Assembly: GCA_045606685.1 (NCBI GenBank)
Contig: JAZUSJ010000045.1
Location: 1-29,892, forward strand
DNA: 29,892 bases
Direction of reading: 5' to 3'
Source of the DNA: SVQP01 sp045606685
GTDB taxonomy: Bacteria; Bacillota; Clostridia; Oscillospirales; CAG-272
Shown here: one piece after another, positions 16,301 to 22,653 of the stretch
Position numbering within the stretch: the stretch's first letter is position 1
How the letters are laid out: each line of letters opens with the position of its first letter
Translations under genes and position numbers: made by a program
The notes under the pieces: model-generated
Databases searched by the model: none
What the model saw: the letters and a program-made list of their open reading frames with translations, nothing else
Told to the model about the DNA's origin: nothing

Positions 16301-16916
16301 TGGTGGCGACCACGCCAAGGCCGCATTCCCCTGCCAGGCGGTAAAGCTGCGGCAATATCTGCTTTTGCTCCACCATGCCATGATTCTGCAGCTCGATAAA
16401 AAAGTTGTCCTTTCCAAACAGCGCAGCGTATTCCATAGCGGTTTGCTTGGCAGCTGCCCAGTCCCCAGCAGAAAGCTTGCGCGGGATCTTACCCGCCAGG
16501 CATGCGGAAAGCGCGATCAGTCCCTTGTGATGCATGCGCAAAAGCTCCGCATCCACGCGCGGCTTGCCGTAAAAGCCCTCGGTAAAGCCCTTGGACACCA
16601 AGGAGATCAGATTTTCATAGCCCTCTTGATTCTCACACAAAAGCACCAGATGATCCGCGCCAGCCTCAGCGCTTTTGAATTTTTCAAAGCGAGAGCCTGC
16701 GGCCACGTAGACCTCGCAGCCGATGATGGGCTTGATGCCTGCCTTTTTGCAGGCCTTATAAAACTCGACCACGCCGTACATGGCACCGTGATCCGTAATG
16801 GCCACTGCATGATGGCCGCACTCGGCCGCTCTTGCGGGAATGTCAGCTATGCGGCAGGCACCGTCAAGCAGACTGTATTCGCTGTGCAGGTGCAGATGCA
16901 CGAATTCGTTTGGCAT
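13332..16916 (-). CDS. dnaE: DNA polymerase III subunit alpha, DnaE type, with in-frame repeat insertion
   Basis: 1194 aa replicative DNA polymerase subunit. The N-terminal PHP domain begins HLHLHSEYSLLDG (7-19). The polymerase core shows GPGRGSGAGSLVAFALG and the catalytic acidic motif PDIDIDF. A helix-hairpin-helix region and an OB-fold (RVRIAGMITSITIKTTKNDQ) follow. It lacks the 3'-5' exonuclease of PolC, so it is the DnaE form; Firmicutes normally also carry polC, not seen here. Between the OB-fold and the C-terminal domain, residues about 1077-1116 are a repetitive insert (VGADVPDGP twice, TDGPHRT-type units between) encoded by a DNA repeat, described separately. The ATG at 16916 follows AAAGGAGA. 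A longer frame to 16976 has no RBS. It is separated by 120 bp from whiA and ends in a strong terminator. Confidence 0.97.
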   Translation of the reverse strand: MPNEFVHLHLHSEYSLLDGACRIADIPARAAECGHHAVAITDHGAMYGVVEFYKACKKAGIKPIIGCEVYVAAGSRFEKFKSAEAGADHLVLLCENQEGYENLISLVSKGFTEGFYGKPRVDAELLRMHHKGLIALSACLAGKIPRKLSAGDWAAAKQTAMEYAALFGKDNFFIELQNHGMVEQKQILPQLYRLAGECGLGVVATNDCHYLRRRDASTQAILMCIQTNSSIEDGRPIGFETDEFYYKDTGEMRMLFGQYEGALENTVKIADRCSVEFDFDTLYLPKFPCPDGKDSVAYLYELAEKGFAQRVSKGQITFDAQSEQTYRDRIAYELSVIEQMGYADYFLIVQDYVNFAKSKGIPVGPGRGSGAGSLVAFALGITDVDSIRYDLLFERFLNPERVSMPDIDIDFCYNRRDEVIEYVAKRYGREHVSQIITFGTLAARAAIRDCGRAMGMPYADVDVIAKAVPAELGITLEQALKLPELKALYNASDKNRELIDTAMALEGMPRNVSVHAAGIVITDKPVSKYVPLSHSNGTVVTQFDMDTIANLGLLKFDFLGLRYLTIINDAQKQIRETNPDFDIECIPYDDPETFALIAKGNTSGVFQLESSGIRQVLTQLRPSCFEDVIAVIALYRPGPMDSIPRYIECRHDPSKIEYDTPLLEPILKETYGCAVYQEQVMRIFREVAGYSFGHADIVRRAMSKKKADVLQAERTDFIAGAAQRGVDAQTATKLFDDLGNFANYAFNKSHAAAYAVLSWRTAYLKTHYPCEYFSALLTSVLGNQTKIAEYIGECNKRGISVLPPDINRSRSDFYGKDNTIRFGLLALKNVGGQFVDSLCREREGHDFASFEDFVERMSGKDMNKRMIEALIKAGAFDSLGVYRSKLLSAYEQIIDTVSQKNRDNIAGQLDMFSMVPEVKTKTSFAYPNIPEYTKREKLMLEKDASGMYFSGHLLDGYDRCIADLNTVNIAELTDETGALLPDRARVRIAGMITSITIKTTKNDQRMAFFTVEDRTGEIECIMFAKTYESLGHFVRVDNAVYIQGNISIREEEAPKVLVSLAAELVDDEHYTPKPTAPRTPVGADVPDGPHRITDGPHRTTDGPHRTTVGADVPDGPKRPPKIKKLYLRVPDTEGVPYRKALNLAEIFDEGLTVPLVFYNSATKTYMPHPKGIALSPFVMQQLIDLLGKENVIYQ
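13570..13685. repeat. In-frame repeat insertion within dnaE
   Basis: Two 35-bp copies (13570-13604 and 13651-13685) match at 33 of 35 positions. Each contains GGGCCGTCGGGGACRTCGGC followed by CCCTACGG. Between them are two 21-bp units RTGCGGACCGTCGGTGRTGCG (13605-13625 and 13626-13646). The copies start 81 bp apart (27 codons), so the reading frame is kept. The GCCCCTACGG core also occurs in the intergenic element at 19620-19683. Confidence 0.85.
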
Positions 16917-17036
16917 GATTGTCTCCTTTCTGCGGCACCATCCGCTGAATAAATCTGATTTTTTCAATATGAACAAACTAAATTTTCCCTTTGGCTAATT
17001 TTTACCACTGCATTCCGCCAAGGGCCACAGCGTTGC

Positions 17037-17921
17037 TTAATCCGGCAATTCCGCTGCTAAGTCAATCAGTTTTTGCAAGCGGTGGTTCAACCCCGATTTG
17101 GTGATCGGAGGTACGTGCAGCTCGGCAAGCTCACCAAGAGATACGTTCTGATGCCGCATGCGCAGCATAGCGGTTTCTCTGATGGCATCGGGCTGCTTTT
17201 CCAGCTCACCCAGGCGCTGCAGCTTTTCAATCGCAGCAATGTGTCTGAGCGAGGCTGATACGTACTTGCTGATATTTCCCGTATCGCAGTTTGTAATGCG
17301 GTTCTCGTTTCCTCGGATCTGTCGCTCGATCAATTTATTGAGCAGCTCAAAGACCATGGTGCTGCTGCCAAGCAAGGTCAGCACGTCCTCCACGCCTTGG
17401 CTGTTTTTGATATATACGCCCGTGGATCTTCCTCTTTGGACAAGTCCCATACAAATGCCTTGATCCGCAAGCAGCTTTTGCAGACCGAGTGCGCGGCTTA
17501 TGCTTGGGCATCGAAGCTCCAGGTGCGAGCCTGCAGAAGGATCGCTCACCGTGCCGGCAGCGCAAAACGCACCGCGCAAGAAGGCAGACGCGCATTGGGG
17601 GCATTTGCAAAGTGCGGCAAAATCCGCGCCCTCCTCTGCCTCCCACGCATCAAGCATAGAAGCGCACTTGGGGGAATCAAAGAAAATCTCCACCCCGCTT
17701 TGTTTCCCGTGCGTATAGGGATTGCAGGTGCTTTCTCTGCCGAAATGACGCTTGATCTCGGCTGCCGCCTGCTGCGCAAAGCTTGCGGGAAGCCTTGCTA
17801 TGACAGTATTCTCTTTTTGCGAAGCCCCGATCAGAAGGCCGCACAAAAACGCTTTACGGCAGCACATGGGCTTGATCTGTAGCCCTGCCAGCTCCTCTTT
17901 TACCTGTTCGGAAAACGACAT
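17037..17921 (-). CDS. whiA: DNA-binding protein WhiA
   Basis: 294 aa member of the WhiA family. The N-terminal two-thirds is a degenerate LAGLIDADG homing-endonuclease fold (FLCGLLIGAS, CASAFLRGAFCAAGTV). The C-terminal helix-turn-helix includes VSLGELAELHVPPITKSGLNHRLQKL. In actinomycetes WhiA regulates sporulation; in Firmicutes it is a conserved nucleoid-associated protein that affects cell division and chromosome segregation. ATG 17921 is preceded by GGGGAG, within 3 bp of the end of murB, so the two are co-translated. The rapZ and yvcK genes usually found between murB and whiA in Firmicutes are absent here. The 120 bp down to dnaE hold no recognisable gene or clear promoter. Confidence 0.95.
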   Translation of the reverse strand: MSFSEQVKEELAGLQIKPMCCRKAFLCGLLIGASQKENTVIARLPASFAQQAAAEIKRHFGRESTCNPYTHGKQSGVEIFFDSPKCASMLDAWEAEEGADFAALCKCPQCASAFLRGAFCAAGTVSDPSAGSHLELRCPSISRALGLQKLLADQGICMGLVQRGRSTGVYIKNSQGVEDVLTLLGSSTMVFELLNKLIERQIRGNENRITNCDTGNISKYVSASLRHIAAIEKLQRLGELEKQPDAIRETAMLRMRHQNVSLGELAELHVPPITKSGLNHRLQKLIDLAAELPD

Positions 17922-17924
17922 ACG

Positions 17925-18827
17925 TTACTCCCCTATATACTTGAATTCACATTCCAGCTCCACGCCAAACTGTTGCTTGACGTGCTGCTTGATCAGCGCG
18001 ACCAAGGCCAGCACGTCGGCAGCGGTAGCACCGCCCTCGTTGACGATAAAGCCCGCGTGCTTTTCGGATACGACCGCACGGCCGACGCGCAGGCCCTTCA
18101 GTCCTGCGTCCTCGATCAGCTTGCCTGCAAAATGCCCTTCGGGGCGCTTGAAGGTGCTGCCCACGCTGGGATAATTCAAGGGCTGCTTTTCGCGACGCGA
18201 AGCGCCCTGCTCCCTGACCTTTTGCATAATCTCGTCCGCATTCCCCGCTCTGAGCGCAAAGGTGCTTGACAGAACGACGTATTCGGGATGCTCTGCAAAA
18301 ATGCTGTGGCGATAATCAAATGCATGCTCCCCGGCCGACAGCGTAAAGACGCGGTTGCGGGCTGTGTCGTAGCACTCGCTGGAAATCAGCACGTCCGAGA
18401 TCTGACCGCCGTACGCGCCTGCATTCATATACACACCGCCACCCACCGTGCCGGGAATGCCGCAGCCAAAAGCAAAGCCCTCGTAGCCTTGACGGCTTGC
18501 ATCGGTGCATACACGCGCAAGGCTTGCACCGCTCTGGGCATACAGCGTGTTTGCGTCAAAGCGGTATCCGTTCATTTCTGTGGTAAACACCACGACACCG
18601 CGATACCCCGCATCCGAAAACAGCACGTTGGAGCCGTTTCCGATCACGGTATATTCAAGACCGCTCTGCGCCAGCATGGCAAGCTGCAGGCAAAGCTGCT
18701 CGACCGTGGTGGGAAACAGCGCAAGATCGGCCTTTCCTCCGATTCGGAAGGTAGAATAGTCACAAAGCGGCAGATCCGATTTCACAGGGATACGCGCGCC
18801 CTTGCATTGTGCCAAAAACGCTTTCAT
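17925..18827 (-). CDS. murB: UDP-N-acetylenolpyruvoylglucosamine reductase MurB
   Basis: 300 aa FAD enzyme that reduces UDP-GlcNAc-enolpyruvate with NADPH to UDP-MurNAc, the second committed step of peptidoglycan precursor synthesis in the cytoplasm. The FAD-binding blocks STFRIGGKADLALFP, VIGNGSNVLFSDAGYRG and GCGIPGTVGGGVYMNAGAYG are present, with the substrate region YRHSIF and the C-terminal PSVGSTFKRPEGHFAGKLIE containing the catalytic serine. It is the type IIb form that lacks the extra C-terminal loop region. ATG 18827 is preferred over the in-frame GTG at 18833, as GGGGTG lies at the right distance; it overlaps the TGA of the HAD gene (ATGA). Confidence 0.96.
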   Translation of the reverse strand: MKAFLAQCKGARIPVKSDLPLCDYSTFRIGGKADLALFPTTVEQLCLQLAMLAQSGLEYTVIGNGSNVLFSDAGYRGVVVFTTEMNGYRFDANTLYAQSGASLARVCTDASRQGYEGFAFGCGIPGTVGGGVYMNAGAYGGQISDVLISSECYDTARNRVFTLSAGEHAFDYRHSIFAEHPEYVVLSSTFALRAGNADEIMQKVREQGASRREKQPLNYPSVGSTFKRPEGHFAGKLIEDAGLKGLRVGRAVVSEKHAGFIVNEGGATAADVLALVALIKQHVKQQFGVELECEFKYIGE

Positions 18828-19519
18828 AAGCACCCCGTTTCTACCAATGCGGGCAGCTGGGCGAGGTCACGAATCACGTAAGTCACGGGCAGATCGGCAG
18901 GCACCGCCTTACCCTTGGGATTATACCAACAGGTATCCAGTCCCGCGTTGATACCGCCCTTGATATCGGATGTCAGCGAATCCCCCACCACAAGCGTGGT
19001 CGCAGGATCAAAATCCGGGATATCTGCCATGACCGCGTCAAAATAACGGACGTCGGGCTTTTCAAAGCCGACCTCCTCGGAAATATAGCACTTTTCAAAA
19101 TACTTTGCCAAGGGGCTGGGGGTGAATCTGCCCTGTTGCACACGCTTATCTCCGTTGGTGATGACATACATACGGCATTTTTGCGCAAGTGCTGCGCACA
19201 CCTCAAGTGCGCCGTCGATCATATAGGATTTGGTGGCCAGCGTTTGCAAATAATCGGCAGCCAGCGCCTTGGGATCGGCTGCAAGCCCCGTGCGCTCGCA
19301 AAAGGCTTCAAACCTTTTCCACATCAGAACGCTTTTTTCAATTTCTCCGCGCTCCAGCATCTTCCAGTGCGCGTCGTTGACGGCGGAATAGATGGCGATG
19401 GTCGCGTCGTCGTTGGGAAGTCCGAAATGCGCAAAGGTCTCGGCTATGGCATCATGCTCGGATCTCGTAAAGTCCAGCAGCGTATTGTCTGCATCCATCA
19501 GAAGTGTATTGTATCTCAA
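18824..19519 (-). CDS. HAD phosphatase, YjjG-type noncanonical pyrimidine nucleotidase
   Basis: 231 aa haloacid-dehalogenase superfamily hydrolase. Motif I is DADNTLLDF (nucleophile and acid Asp), motif II ITNGD, motif III lysine in GFEKPDVRYF and motif IV VVGDSLTSDIKGG. A helical cap sits between motifs I and II (about residues 15-100), as in the YjjG/YfnB group, which dephosphorylates noncanonical pyrimidine nucleoside monophosphates and may keep them out of DNA. The substrate is inferred from the family. The start is TTG at 19519, supported by GGAGG 8 bp upstream. First gene of the murB-whiA operon, with its own promoter at 19552-19580. Confidence 0.88.
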   Translation of the reverse strand: MRYNTLLMDADNTLLDFTRSEHDAIAETFAHFGLPNDDATIAIYSAVNDAHWKMLERGEIEKSVLMWKRFEAFCERTGLAADPKALAADYLQTLATKSYMIDGALEVCAALAQKCRMYVITNGDKRVQQGRFTPSPLAKYFEKCYISEEVGFEKPDVRYFDAVMADIPDFDPATTLVVGDSLTSDIKGGINAGLDTCWYNPKGKAVPADLPVTYVIRDLAQLPALVETGCL

Positions 19520-19551
19520 AGGGATGTCCTCCGTAAACTATATTCTGTTAT

Positions 19552-19580
19552 ATTATACTATAAAACGAGCCACAATGCAA
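19552..19580 (-). promoter_or_regulatory. Promoter of the HAD-murB-whiA operon
   Basis: On the minus strand TTGCAT (19580-19575) and TATAAT (19557-19552) are 17 bp apart, 32 bp upstream of the TTG start. Confidence 0.78.
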
Positions 19581-19619
19581 TACCGATTTTTTGATTTCCT
19601 CGGATATTTACTTTTATAA

Positions 19620-19683
19620 CCCCTTTATATGCGAAAGGGGCGATCTGTGATCGCCCGCAGGCGACCGCAGGTCGCCCCTACGG
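19620..19683. repeat. Intergenic palindromic repeat element
   Basis: A compact set of hairpins between the lipoprotein (ends 19708) and the HAD gene promoter. GGGCGATC-TGT-GATCGCCC (19638-19656) and GGCGACC-GCA-GGTCGCC (19660-19676) are perfect stems. CCCCTTT (19620-19626) can also pair with AAAGGGG (19634-19640), and AGGGGCGA (19636) can pair with TCGCCCCT (19672-19679). It ends in GCCCCTACGG, the same decamer as in the dnaE insert. It may also end transcription of the lipoprotein gene. Confidence 0.75.
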
Positions 19684-19707
19684 CATGATTCAATTATGAC
19701 GGTTTTC

Positions 19708-20367
19708 TCAAAACCCAAACAGCTCCAACAACGGATACGTGCCATAAAGAGGTGCAAATCCGACTGCAAGGTATGGATATTGATCCTCCTGCCCCTCATA
19801 TCCGGGCAAATCGTGCGCGATCAACGTAACGTTTCCGTTGAAGTTTGTGAAAATGATGGTGTCACATCTTGACGTTTCATTGCCGTATGGCATAGGCCCT
19901 TTTTCCCCGTACGGCATGTACGTCAGCTCCAATCGAAAATCCGCACCCGTTACATCCTCTTCAATATCTTCGGTTGACAAAAGCCCTTGGGTATAGGCAC
20001 ATTTGGAGTAATACACGCAATTATTAAAGAAATTGGTCAGGGATATCAGTCTTGGATCGTTTGCATCAATTTCGTACACTTCACCGTTTTTGTACAAGGT
20101 TGCCGTCAGGGGCGCACCATGTGTTTGGGGATATGCTTCATAGGTATCCGACGGGATTTGGGCACTCACCGATCGGAACTGTGATTCGGTCAGGGTGTCG
20201 TCAGTTTCCTCGATATCGAAATATGCAGAGGGAGAAAAGCTACCATCTGCCTGATTCGTTTCCTGCCCGAAAGAGGGTGCTTGCTGATTTTCCGGAGCCT
20301 GCTGACATGAAACAAGAAGGATTGCACATAAAAGTAAAAGCATAAGTGTAAATAGTCTGTTTTTCAT
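19708..20367 (-). CDS. Lipoprotein of unknown function
   Basis: 219 aa. The signal peptide MKNRLFTLMLLLLCAILLVSC carries a LVSC lipobox, so it is a predicted membrane-tethered lipoprotein. The mature part starts with a Gln-rich linker (QQAPENQQAPSFGQE), then a globular domain of about 160 residues rich in Tyr and Asp that includes ANDPRLISLTNFFNNCVYYS and a terminal YLAVGFAPLYGTYPLLELFGF segment. I do not recognise the domain. The ATG at 20367 is preferred over frames upstream because the signal peptide starts there; its RBS (GGGGAAA) is weak. It has a strong promoter and is a single-gene unit, divergent from the glycosidase-like gene. Confidence 0.75.
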   Translation of the reverse strand: MKNRLFTLMLLLLCAILLVSCQQAPENQQAPSFGQETNQADGSFSPSAYFDIEETDDTLTESQFRSVSAQIPSDTYEAYPQTHGAPLTATLYKNGEVYEIDANDPRLISLTNFFNNCVYYSKCAYTQGLLSTEDIEEDVTGADFRLELTYMPYGEKGPMPYGNETSRCDTIIFTNFNGNVTLIAHDLPGYEGQEDQYPYLAVGFAPLYGTYPLLELFGF

Positions 20368-20407
20368 ATTTTCCCCATCTTTCCCGCATTGCACAATTTG
20401 TGTATTC

Positions 20408-20436
20408 ATGATATCGCAAGAGAGCCGGATTGTCAA
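20408..20436 (-). promoter_or_regulatory. Promoter of the lipoprotein gene
   Basis: On the minus strand a perfect TTGACA (20436-20431) and TATCAT (20413-20408) are separated by 17 bp, 40 bp upstream of the ATG. Confidence 0.82.
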
Positions 20437-20496
20437 GATACTGACCGACGCCTCTGATCAATATAACAATCAAATGAACAATAAATTTGCCCGTTG

Positions 20497-20554
20497 GCAA
20501 AAATATTCAAAAAACACTTGAATTGTTGTGCGATTTGCGATATAGTGTATTTTG
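20497..20554 (+). promoter_or_regulatory. Upstream promoter of the glycosidase-like gene, in a duplicated block
   Basis: TTGAAT (20518-20523) and TATAGT (20541-20546) are 17 bp apart. The 58-bp block around them aligns without gaps, 47 of 58 identical by eye, to 22560-22617 in front of the oxidoreductase gene, including GCAAAAATATTCAAAAA before the -35 box. Confidence 0.65.
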
Positions 20555-20581
20555 ATATTGCAATTCATTTTTGTCCCGTAA

Positions 20582-20611
20582 TTGACTTTTTTACGGCCGC
20601 TGTGATATAAT
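20582..20611 (+). promoter_or_regulatory. Downstream promoter of the glycosidase-like gene
   Basis: TTGACT (20582-20587) and TATAAT (20606-20611) are 18 bp apart, with an extended -10 TG one base before TATAAT. It sits 23 bp before the ATG. Confidence 0.8.
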
Positions 20612-20634
20612 AACAAAAAAAGGAGGTGCGGAAC

Positions 20635-22491
20635 ATGCATATGGAATACATTCTCACCGAGGGATTGTTTTTTGTTGGAAACGGCAAGGTCGCCATGGGC
20701 GGCTCGGGCGCGGATATCGTACAGCTGTTTGCTCCCTGCTATTCGATGCCCAGCATCATGAGTCTGCGTGCGTCCGACCAGTCAATAGTTGCTCTGAACC
20801 ATCGCATTCGCGGTTCTGCCTGCTACGTCACAACGCTGTGTGCGCAGGGCAAGGAGATCGGTACTCTCACCGACTTTTCGCACCCTACCCTGCCCGTATT
20901 TATCCGCCGATTTTCGCTGGCGCAACCGATTGACTTTTTGCTGGAATCTCCCTTTCAGCCGATCGATATCAGCGCAGTATTTGACGGTGCAAAGGCGCGA
21001 CTTTTTGAAATTCCCGAGGGCACTGTGGTATTCTCTCAATCCAAAACCGACAAGGATGCTTATTGCAGTCTCTTGCTCTCAGATAGCTGTACGGCGAACG
21101 GACGACAGATCACCTTTCCCGCGGGAGACTCTCATTTGATATTCGTGGGCGGTGACTTTGGTGCATGCGGAACCGACAGCTATGCCTGCTGCATGGATCT
21201 CTCAGCACAGATGCTCGGAGCGGATCTCGACGCGATCAATCGCGACTTTTTTGCACATTGGCAGGATATTTTGAGTCAAATCCGCGTCGACGACAGCGTT
21301 TTGGGGGCGGATTTTAATGTGCGCGAGCTGATCGAGGCGGTTGCCGTTGCGCTGATCACCCAGACCGCCGACCAGGGCGGTGTGATCGCGGGCTCGTTTT
21401 ATCACCTTGCCTACGGCAGAGATATGTACGGAGTGTTCCGCGGATATATGGCACTCGGACTGCACGAATACGCCAAGCGCATGATCTGCTACATGACAGA
21501 CGTTTTTCGCCAAAAGGGATACATGCCCAATGCCTCGGGGCTTGGCATGTCCTGCTCGCACCGCCACGAAAACGACGAGGTGGAGCAGACAGGCTACTAT
21601 CTGCTGGAGCTTTTGGAATACATCCGCGCAACAGGTGACGTGTCCTTTCTTGCCGAGCGCATGGACTACGCGCGCTATCTGCTCTCAGCACAGCAACAGC
21701 ACCTGTTTGGGGGCATGATCCCCTTCAACGGAGATGAGACATATATTGCAGGAGGTATCTTTCCGCGAAGCGGCATCGATCACGGCTCGATGGAGGCCAC
21801 GGCTCTCTATATCACCAGTGCGCTGGCTCTGCTTGAGATATGCGAGACGCACGGCCTGATGACGCACGATAATGTCACCGCGCACCGCGCTCCCGCACTC
21901 AAAGCGGCGATGCTGTTTTCCGAGAATTTTATTTCCGAGAATACGGTGTACATCAATAATCCCGGTCGCGTACAGCATGCACAGATCCCCGTCTACAGAC
22001 ACGGCGTATGTCTTGGTTGCTCGCGTATGACCAATCTTTTGCGCGATGCCAAAGATGCATTTCTCTGCTCCGGCTGCTTTGGCAAGATCACGGTGCCGCC
22101 CTGCACCGAGCGATATAGCCTTGATTGCGCTATCTGGATGTCGATATTTGCGGGCAGCACGCTGTTACCTGCACAGCTCATCCGTACCGCGATCGAAGCA
22201 AGTGTCGCTCGCATAAGGCAGAGCGAATACGGAAAACACAATCCCGATAACACTGTGGGATATGAATACGGTGTGATCCTTTACGCACTGGCAAAGTACG
22301 TTCCCGCAAAACAGTTGGGCGCTTATGCCGATTTGTTGCGTGAGTTATTGGACGACCGCGTCCGCGGGTCGGTCTGGACAGAATATTACCGCGCGGGGCT
22401 TCCCGCCGACGCCTCCTGTCCCTACAGACCGTGGGAAAGTGCCATCAATCTTTGCGGAATTATGGCGTACCTACAGGCACTTGACAACTAA
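20635..22491 (+). CDS. Six-hairpin glycosidase-like protein, substrate unknown
   Basis: 618 aa, no signal peptide, so probably cytoplasmic. The first 220 residues are beta-rich, like the N-terminal sandwich of many alpha-toroid glycosidases. The rest has the helical pattern of an (alpha/alpha)6 barrel: GSFYHLAYGRDMYGVFRGY, MALGLHEYAKRMICYMTDVF, PFNGDETYIAGG and GIDHGSMEATALYITSALAL, all similar in style to glycoside hydrolase families with GH15/GH63/GH78-type folds. Acidic candidates for catalysis include the Asp/Glu of NGDETYI and RHENDEVEQ. I cannot assign a family or a substrate. A CysCys-like motif CSGCFG (about residue 480) is unusual. ATG 20635 follows AGGAGG at 20621-20626. It has two candidate promoters and a terminator at 22498, so it is a single-gene unit. 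Confidence 0.6.
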   Translation: MHMEYILTEGLFFVGNGKVAMGGSGADIVQLFAPCYSMPSIMSLRASDQSIVALNHRIRGSACYVTTLCAQGKEIGTLTDFSHPTLPVFIRRFSLAQPIDFLLESPFQPIDISAVFDGAKARLFEIPEGTVVFSQSKTDKDAYCSLLLSDSCTANGRQITFPAGDSHLIFVGGDFGACGTDSYACCMDLSAQMLGADLDAINRDFFAHWQDILSQIRVDDSVLGADFNVRELIEAVAVALITQTADQGGVIAGSFYHLAYGRDMYGVFRGYMALGLHEYAKRMICYMTDVFRQKGYMPNASGLGMSCSHRHENDEVEQTGYYLLELLEYIRATGDVSFLAERMDYARYLLSAQQQHLFGGMIPFNGDETYIAGGIFPRSGIDHGSMEATALYITSALALLEICETHGLMTHDNVTAHRAPALKAAMLFSENFISENTVYINNPGRVQHAQIPVYRHGVCLGCSRMTNLLRDAKDAFLCSGCFGKITVPPCTERYSLDCAIWMSIFAGSTLLPAQLIRTAIEASVARIRQSEYGKHNPDNTVGYEYGVILYALAKYVPAKQLGAYADLLRELLDDRVRGSVWTEYYRAGLPADASCPYRPWESAINLCGIMAYLQALDN

Positions 22492-22497
22492 ATCCCC

Positions 22498-22533
22498 AAA
22501 AGGAAACAGGGAGTGCTTCCCTGTTTCCTTTTT
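22498..22533 (+). terminator. Intrinsic terminator after the glycosidase-like gene
   Basis: A perfect 15-bp stem AAAAGGAAACAGGGA (22498-22512) pairs with 22518-22532 around GTGCT and runs into T residues. It starts 6 bp after the stop codon. Confidence 0.9.
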
Positions 22534-22559
22534 GTTTGGGACCATGACACCAAATCACC

Positions 22560-22617
22560 GCAAAAATATTCAAAAACCCCTTGCATTATTATGCGTTTTG
22601 AGTTATAATGTAGGTTG
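22560..22617 (+). promoter_or_regulatory. Promoter of the oxidoreductase-coaE operon, duplicated block
   Basis: TTGCAT (22581-22586) and TATAAT (22604-22609) are 17 bp apart. The surrounding 58 bp match the block at 20497-20554. The leader to the ATG at 22654 is about 40 nt. Confidence 0.82.
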
Positions 22618-22653
22618 GTGTTATATATTTATTGAAAACTTGAGGAGGATGGT

